Assembly (NCBI GenBank): GCA_964492845.1
Contig: CAZBMZ010000009.1
Coordinates: 62,001 to 126,000, forward strand
Source: JADJPF01 sp964492845
GTDB lineage: Bacteria > Acidobacteriota > Blastocatellia > Chloracidobacteriales > JADJPF01
Direction of reading: 5' to 3'
Length of the DNA stretch: 64,000 nucleotides
A model generated the notes under the pieces. The model made no database searches and was not told the origin of the DNA. It saw only the letters and a list, made by a program, of their open reading frames with translations. A program made the position numbers and the translations under genes. Shown here piece after piece: positions 60,366-64,000 of this stretch (position 1 is the stretch's first letter; every line of letters begins with the position of its first letter).

Positions 60366-62282
60366 TTGAACTCCACGGTAAGACAAATTCTCTTATGGGT
60401 ATTTATTATTGGCGGTGCTATTGTTTTATATAGTGTACTTAGTGGCAAGACAGGAGCAAAGGAATATATTCTGTCTTACACTGAATTAAATGAAAAAATC
60501 GCCAAAGGTGAAATCAAAGAAGCAACATTTGATGAAAGTTCTGTAGTAGGTGAGTACAAAAACGAGCAAGCCAAATTCAAGATGGACTTACCTAACCAAG
60601 AAGTACAAAGAGACTTGGTTAACAGCATGAAAGATAAAAGTGTTGTAATTAAATTTAAGTCTTCTTCAAGTAGTGCTTGGTTTGGAATGTTTTTAGCTTA
60701 TTCCCCTGTATTACTACTTATTTTCTTCTGGATTTTTATGATGAGACAAATGCAATCAGGTGGTAACAAGGCATTGTCTTTTGGTAAAAGTCGAGCCAAA
60801 TTGCTTTCTAATCAAAACAAGCGAGTAACATTTAAGGATGTTGCTGGTGTTGAAGAAGCAAAAGAAGAATTACAAGAAATTATTGAATTCTTAAAAGAAC
60901 CTCAAAAATTCCAAAAACTTGGTGGACGCATTCCTAAAGGCGTTCTAATGATGGGCCCTCCTGGAACAGGTAAAACCCTTCTTGCCCGCGCCATTGCTGG
61001 CGAAGCTAATGTTCCATTCTTTTCTATTTCTGGTTCTGATTTTGTGGAAATGTTTGTAGGAGTTGGAGCATCTAGAGTCAGAGATCTTTTTGAACAAGGC
61101 AAAAGAAACGCTCCTTGTATTATTTTTATTGATGAAATTGATGCTGTAGGTCGTCATCGTGGTGCTGGTCTTGGCGGTGGTCACGACGAGCGAGAACAAA
61201 CCCTTAATCAACTTCTAGTTGAAATGGACGGGTTTGAGTCAAACGATGGTGTTATCTTAGTTGCTTCTACTAACCGTCCTGATGTTCTTGACCCTGCTCT
61301 ACTTAGACCAGGACGCTTTGATCGTCGTGTAGTCGTCAATCGTCCAGATGTAAAAGGACGTGAAGGAATTCTTGCTGTTCATACTAGAAAAATCCCTCTT
61401 GGTGATGATGTTGATGTTTCTGTCATTGCACGAGGCACACCTGGTTTTACTGGTGCTGATCTTGCTAATCTAGTTAATGAAGCTGCTCTTAATGCTGCCC
61501 GTTATAATCGTAAAGTAGTTGCAATGTCTGACTTTGAAACTGCTAAAGATAAGGTTTTAATGGGAAGCGAACGCCGTTCAATCGTTATAAGCAACGAAGA
61601 AAAACGTAACACTGCTTATCATGAAGCAGGACATGCATTAGTAGGTGTAAAAGTTCCTAATGCTGATCCAGTTCATAAAGTAACAATTATTCCTCGTGGT
61701 ATGGCTCTAGGTTTAACACAACAACTACCCGAAGCTGACCGCTACACACACACTAGAGAATATATTGAAGGTCAAGTAGCAATTTTAATGGGTGGGCGTA
61801 TTGCTGAGGAAGTCTTCTTAAATCATAGTACAACTGGCGCATCTAACGACATTGAGCGAGCAACAGAATTAGCTCGCAAGATGGTTTGTGAATTTGGTAT
61901 GTCTGAACTTGGGCCACTAACTTTTGGTAAAAAAGAAGAGCAAATTTTCCTAGGCCGTGATATTTCCAGACATCAAGATTATAGTGAAGAAACTGCTATA
62001 AGAATTGACCAAGAAGTTAAAAGAATCATCCTAGAGCAATATAATCGTGCAAAACAAATTATCACTGAAAATAAAGATGCTTTAGTAAGATTAGCAGAAG
62101 CTTTACTAGAGCATGAATCCTTAGATGCAATCCAAATTCGTAGAGTGATTGCAGGACTACCTTTAGATGATAGTTCTGTTTCTCTTAGCAAGGATAAAGA
62201 TGATAAGCCAGAACAACAAAAACCTTCTGTTCTACGGCCAATTATTTCTCCTGTTGCGGGTGATAATCCTGCTACTGCTTAA
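60366..62282 (+). CDS. ftsH: ATP-dependent zinc metalloprotease FtsH
   Basis: 638 residues, with a TTG start at 60366 supported by GGAGGT eight bases upstream. Two transmembrane helices (~9-25 and 105-125) flank a periplasmic domain. The AAA+ domain has Walker A GPPGTGKT (197-204), Walker B IIFIDEIDAVG, the SRH RPDVLDPALLRPGRFDR, and the zinc site HEAGH near 420. It degrades membrane and short-lived cytoplasmic proteins. It is followed by an intrinsic terminator. Confidence 0.97.
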   Translation: MNSTVRQILLWVFIIGGAIVLYSVLSGKTGAKEYILSYTELNEKIAKGEIKEATFDESSVVGEYKNEQAKFKMDLPNQEVQRDLVNSMKDKSVVIKFKSSSSSAWFGMFLAYSPVLLLIFFWIFMMRQMQSGGNKALSFGKSRAKLLSNQNKRVTFKDVAGVEEAKEELQEIIEFLKEPQKFQKLGGRIPKGVLMMGPPGTGKTLLARAIAGEANVPFFSISGSDFVEMFVGVGASRVRDLFEQGKRNAPCIIFIDEIDAVGRHRGAGLGGGHDEREQTLNQLLVEMDGFESNDGVILVASTNRPDVLDPALLRPGRFDRRVVVNRPDVKGREGILAVHTRKIPLGDDVDVSVIARGTPGFTGADLANLVNEAALNAARYNRKVVAMSDFETAKDKVLMGSERRSIVISNEEKRNTAYHEAGHALVGVKVPNADPVHKVTIIPRGMALGLTQQLPEADRYTHTREYIEGQVAILMGGRIAEEVFLNHSTTGASNDIERATELARKMVCEFGMSELGPLTFGKKEEQIFLGRDISRHQDYSEETAIRIDQEVKRIILEQYNRAKQIITENKDALVRLAEALLEHESLDAIQIRRVIAGLPLDDSSVSLSKDKDDKPEQQKPSVLRPIISPVAGDNPATA

Positions 62283-62310
62283 GGAAAAAAATCTATTATG
62301 TTAGAATGTC

Positions 62311-62338
62311 AGGCGATCCATTCAGGGTCGCCTTTTTT
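62311..62338 (+). terminator. Terminator of ftsH
   Basis: Nine-base stem AGGCGATCC (62311-62319) / GGGTCGCCT (62325-62333), with one G-T wobble and a 5-base loop, followed by a run of six Ts. Confidence 0.9.
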
Positions 62339-62376
62339 ATTTATCCCACAAATTTTATTTATCTTAAGGTGAATTT

Positions 62377-63849
62377 ATGTCACAACCTAGCACGCTTAAA
62401 GACTTAAAAAACAGTGAATATAGCAAAGAAAAACATTTACATAGAACTATTAAAACTGAATTAAGAGAAAATCTAATTAAAAAGCTTTCCAGAGGAGAAA
62501 AGCTTTTTTCTGGTGTGGTAGGCTATGAAGATAGCGTTATTCCACAACTAGTAAATGCTATTTTATCTCGACATAATTTTATTTTACTTGGTTTAAGAGG
62601 TCAGGCTAAAAGCCGTATTTTACGTAGTTTAACAAGTCTTTTAGATGAATATTTACCTGTTGTTTCAGGTTGTGAAATTAATGATAATCCTTATGCTCCA
62701 ATATGTCGTGTTTGTCGTAATTTAGTAAATGAATTAGGCGACAATTTACCTATTAGCTTTATTTCTCCAGATCGTCGTTATGTTGAAAAACTTGCGACTC
62801 CTGATGTCACTATTGCCGACATTATTGGAGATGTTGACCCAATAAAAGCGGCTCGTAGCGGCTATTTACTGTCTGATGAACTAACTATTCATTATGGACT
62901 GCTACCGCGTGCTAATCGTGGAATTTTTGCTATTAATGAGCTTCCTGATCTAGCAGGAAAAATTCAAGTAGGGTTATTTAATATAATGCAGGAAGGTGAT
63001 ATCCAAATTAAAGGTTATCCTATTCGCCTTCCCCTGGACATAGCCTTAGTTTTTTCTGCTAACCCAGAAGATTATACTGCTCGTGGCAAAATCATCACTC
63101 CATTAAAAGACCGCATTGGAGCAGAAATTCATACTCATTACCCAAGCAATGTAGAGGAAGGTATTGCTATTACTACTCAAGAAGCTTGGACTAATCGCTT
63201 TAGTAATAATGAAATAAAAATTCCTCATTATATTTTAGAAATAGTTGAACAAATTGCTTTTGTTGCCCGCGAAGACACCCGAATTGATAAACGTTCTGGT
63301 GTTAGTCAACGTCTGCCCATTAGCACTTTAGAAAGCGTTGTTAGTAATGCTGAACGTAGAAAATTAATTAATAAAGGTGACTTAATCGTTCCTCGTATTA
63401 GCGATATTTATGCATCTTTACCAACTATCACTGGCAAACTAGAACTAGAGTATGAAGGCGAGCAACTTGGAGCGAGTAAAATTGCCCAAGATTTAATTAA
63501 ACGTGCTGTTGGTAAAACCTTTATGCGCTATTTTAGTAAAGCAAATTTTACTTCAATAGTTGATTGGTTTAACTTAGGTGGAACAATCAAAGCTTCAGAT
63601 ACTAGTACAGATGATGAATATCTACTGGCTATTAAATCAATTAATGGGCTATTTCAAATAATTAGAACGACTAAAGCTATAGAAACAAATCACGCTAGTT
63701 TAATTGTTTCTGCGGCAGAATTTTTCTTAGAAGGCTTATATGCTCAAAAGAAAATTTCTCGTAGCGAACATAATATTTATTCTGCTGCTAAAGTAGAAAA
63801 ATCTAGTCGTTATGTTGCTGACTGGACAGATTTGGACGGAGTCAATTAA
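62377..63849 (+). CDS. Magnesium-chelatase-like AAA+ ATPase
   Basis: 490 residues. The N-terminal half is an AAA+ domain of the Mg-chelatase/MoxR/sigma-54 type: GLRGQAKSRILRSL (P-loop near residue 74), a Cys pair CRVCRN near 110, ANRGIFAINELPDL near 187 and IALVFSANPEDYTARGKI near 226. Such ATPases pair with VWA proteins, but no VWA partner is visible downstream in the window. AAGGTG precedes the ATG. The substrate is unknown. Confidence 0.85.
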   Translation: MSQPSTLKDLKNSEYSKEKHLHRTIKTELRENLIKKLSRGEKLFSGVVGYEDSVIPQLVNAILSRHNFILLGLRGQAKSRILRSLTSLLDEYLPVVSGCEINDNPYAPICRVCRNLVNELGDNLPISFISPDRRYVEKLATPDVTIADIIGDVDPIKAARSGYLLSDELTIHYGLLPRANRGIFAINELPDLAGKIQVGLFNIMQEGDIQIKGYPIRLPLDIALVFSANPEDYTARGKIITPLKDRIGAEIHTHYPSNVEEGIAITTQEAWTNRFSNNEIKIPHYILEIVEQIAFVAREDTRIDKRSGVSQRLPISTLESVVSNAERRKLINKGDLIVPRISDIYASLPTITGKLELEYEGEQLGASKIAQDLIKRAVGKTFMRYFSKANFTSIVDWFNLGGTIKASDTSTDDEYLLAIKSINGLFQIIRTTKAIETNHASLIVSAAEFFLEGLYAQKKISRSEHNIYSAAKVEKSSRYVADWTDLDGVN

Positions 63850-63870
63850 AACCCTAAGAAAGTATGCTTA

Positions 63871-64000
63871 ATGGATAAATTATATTACAAATCAGCTACT
63901 CAAATAGCAAAAGCTATTTTGGCGCGTGAAGTTTCTTCAAGCGAAGTTTTAGATATTCATTTTAAGCGTATTGGTGAACATAATCCTAAAATAAATGCTG
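63871..64000 (+). CDS. Amidase, N-terminal part (truncated at window edge)
   Basis: The first 43 residues run to the window edge (YYKSATQIAKAILAREVSSS, then EVLDIHFKRI...NPKINA). The N-terminal helix pattern S-A-x-x-I-A-x-x-I...S-S-x-E-V-x-x-x-H-x-x-R-I matches amidase signature family enzymes such as GatA. Specificity cannot be told from this piece. It follows the AAA+ gene by 21 bases. Confidence 0.8.
   Translation, partial: MDKLYYKSATQIAKAILAREVSSSEVLDIHFKRIGEHNPKINA

Noticed and set aside
1..64000. tRNA, rRNA, CRISPR arrays or insertion sequences
   Set aside because: None seen on reading; a tRNAscan or Infernal run would be needed to exclude small RNAs.

Overview
The window is AT-rich chromosomal DNA (roughly one third G+C by eye, not computed) from a Gram-negative bacterium. 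Outer-membrane life is supported by LPS heptose genes (gmhB, waaF), an ECF sigma/anti-sigma pair, a lipoprotein and several exported proteins. The mix of homodimeric AceE, a MoxR/DUF58/VWA operon, FGE-sulfatase proteins, a Ser/Thr kinase, an HD-GYP protein and a Bpt/ATE-like aminoacyl-transferase would fit an Acidobacteriota-like lineage, but that is inference and no marker here proves it. No rRNA, tRNA, CRISPR array, insertion sequence or prophage was seen. One 100-N assembly gap lies at 5931-6030.

Layout. 1-8.1 kb: the end of a membrane protein, small exported or unknown proteins, proS, an MFS exporter, and a tandem triplet of zinc-ribbon membrane proteins that contains the assembly gap. 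8.3-12.3 kb: an operon of two thiolase-fold proteins, two DUF35 proteins and a RlaP-like nucleotidyltransferase. 12.4-15.6 kb: Uma2-like nuclease, GNAT, Bpt/ATE-like transferase, anti-sigma and ECF sigma factor. 15.8-20.6 kb: an orphan primase-helicase and a TPR protein with a degenerate GGDEF domain. 20.7-27.9 kb: a MoxR/DUF58/DUF6599/VWA/BatD-like operon and an FGE-sulfatase protein. 28.2-31.6 kb: DUF5684 protein, an isolated nuoA, an M28-PDZ peptidase and a LuxR-type HTH protein.

31.8-40.5 kb is the most unusual region. A tightly spaced minus-strand operon encodes, in order, a lidless Hsp70-like ATPase, a nicotinamidase-fold protein without its catalytic Cys, two CxCC zinc-module proteins, an E2/UBC-like protein, a JAB/JAMM protease and an E1/ThiF-like protein with a degenerate first adenylation module. 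It has its own promoter, overlapped by two GTGTA-N5-TACAC dyads. A zinc-ribbon Ser/Thr kinase gene lies just upstream and is separated by an intrinsic terminator. This looks like a bacterial ubiquitin-conjugation-type system coupled to a chaperone. No ubiquitin-like modifier is evident.

40.8-64 kb is mostly housekeeping: pgi, aceE, two envelope proteins, a YCF48-type lipoprotein, MBL and NUDIX hydrolases, a YiiX-like enzyme, sugar-nucleotide epimerases, the gmhB/waaF cluster, a DHH phosphoesterase, an FHA-GAF-HD-GYP protein, tilS, ftsH, a Mg-chelatase-like AAA ATPase and the start of an amidase gene. Many convergent or terminal gene ends carry clear hairpin terminators, listed separately.
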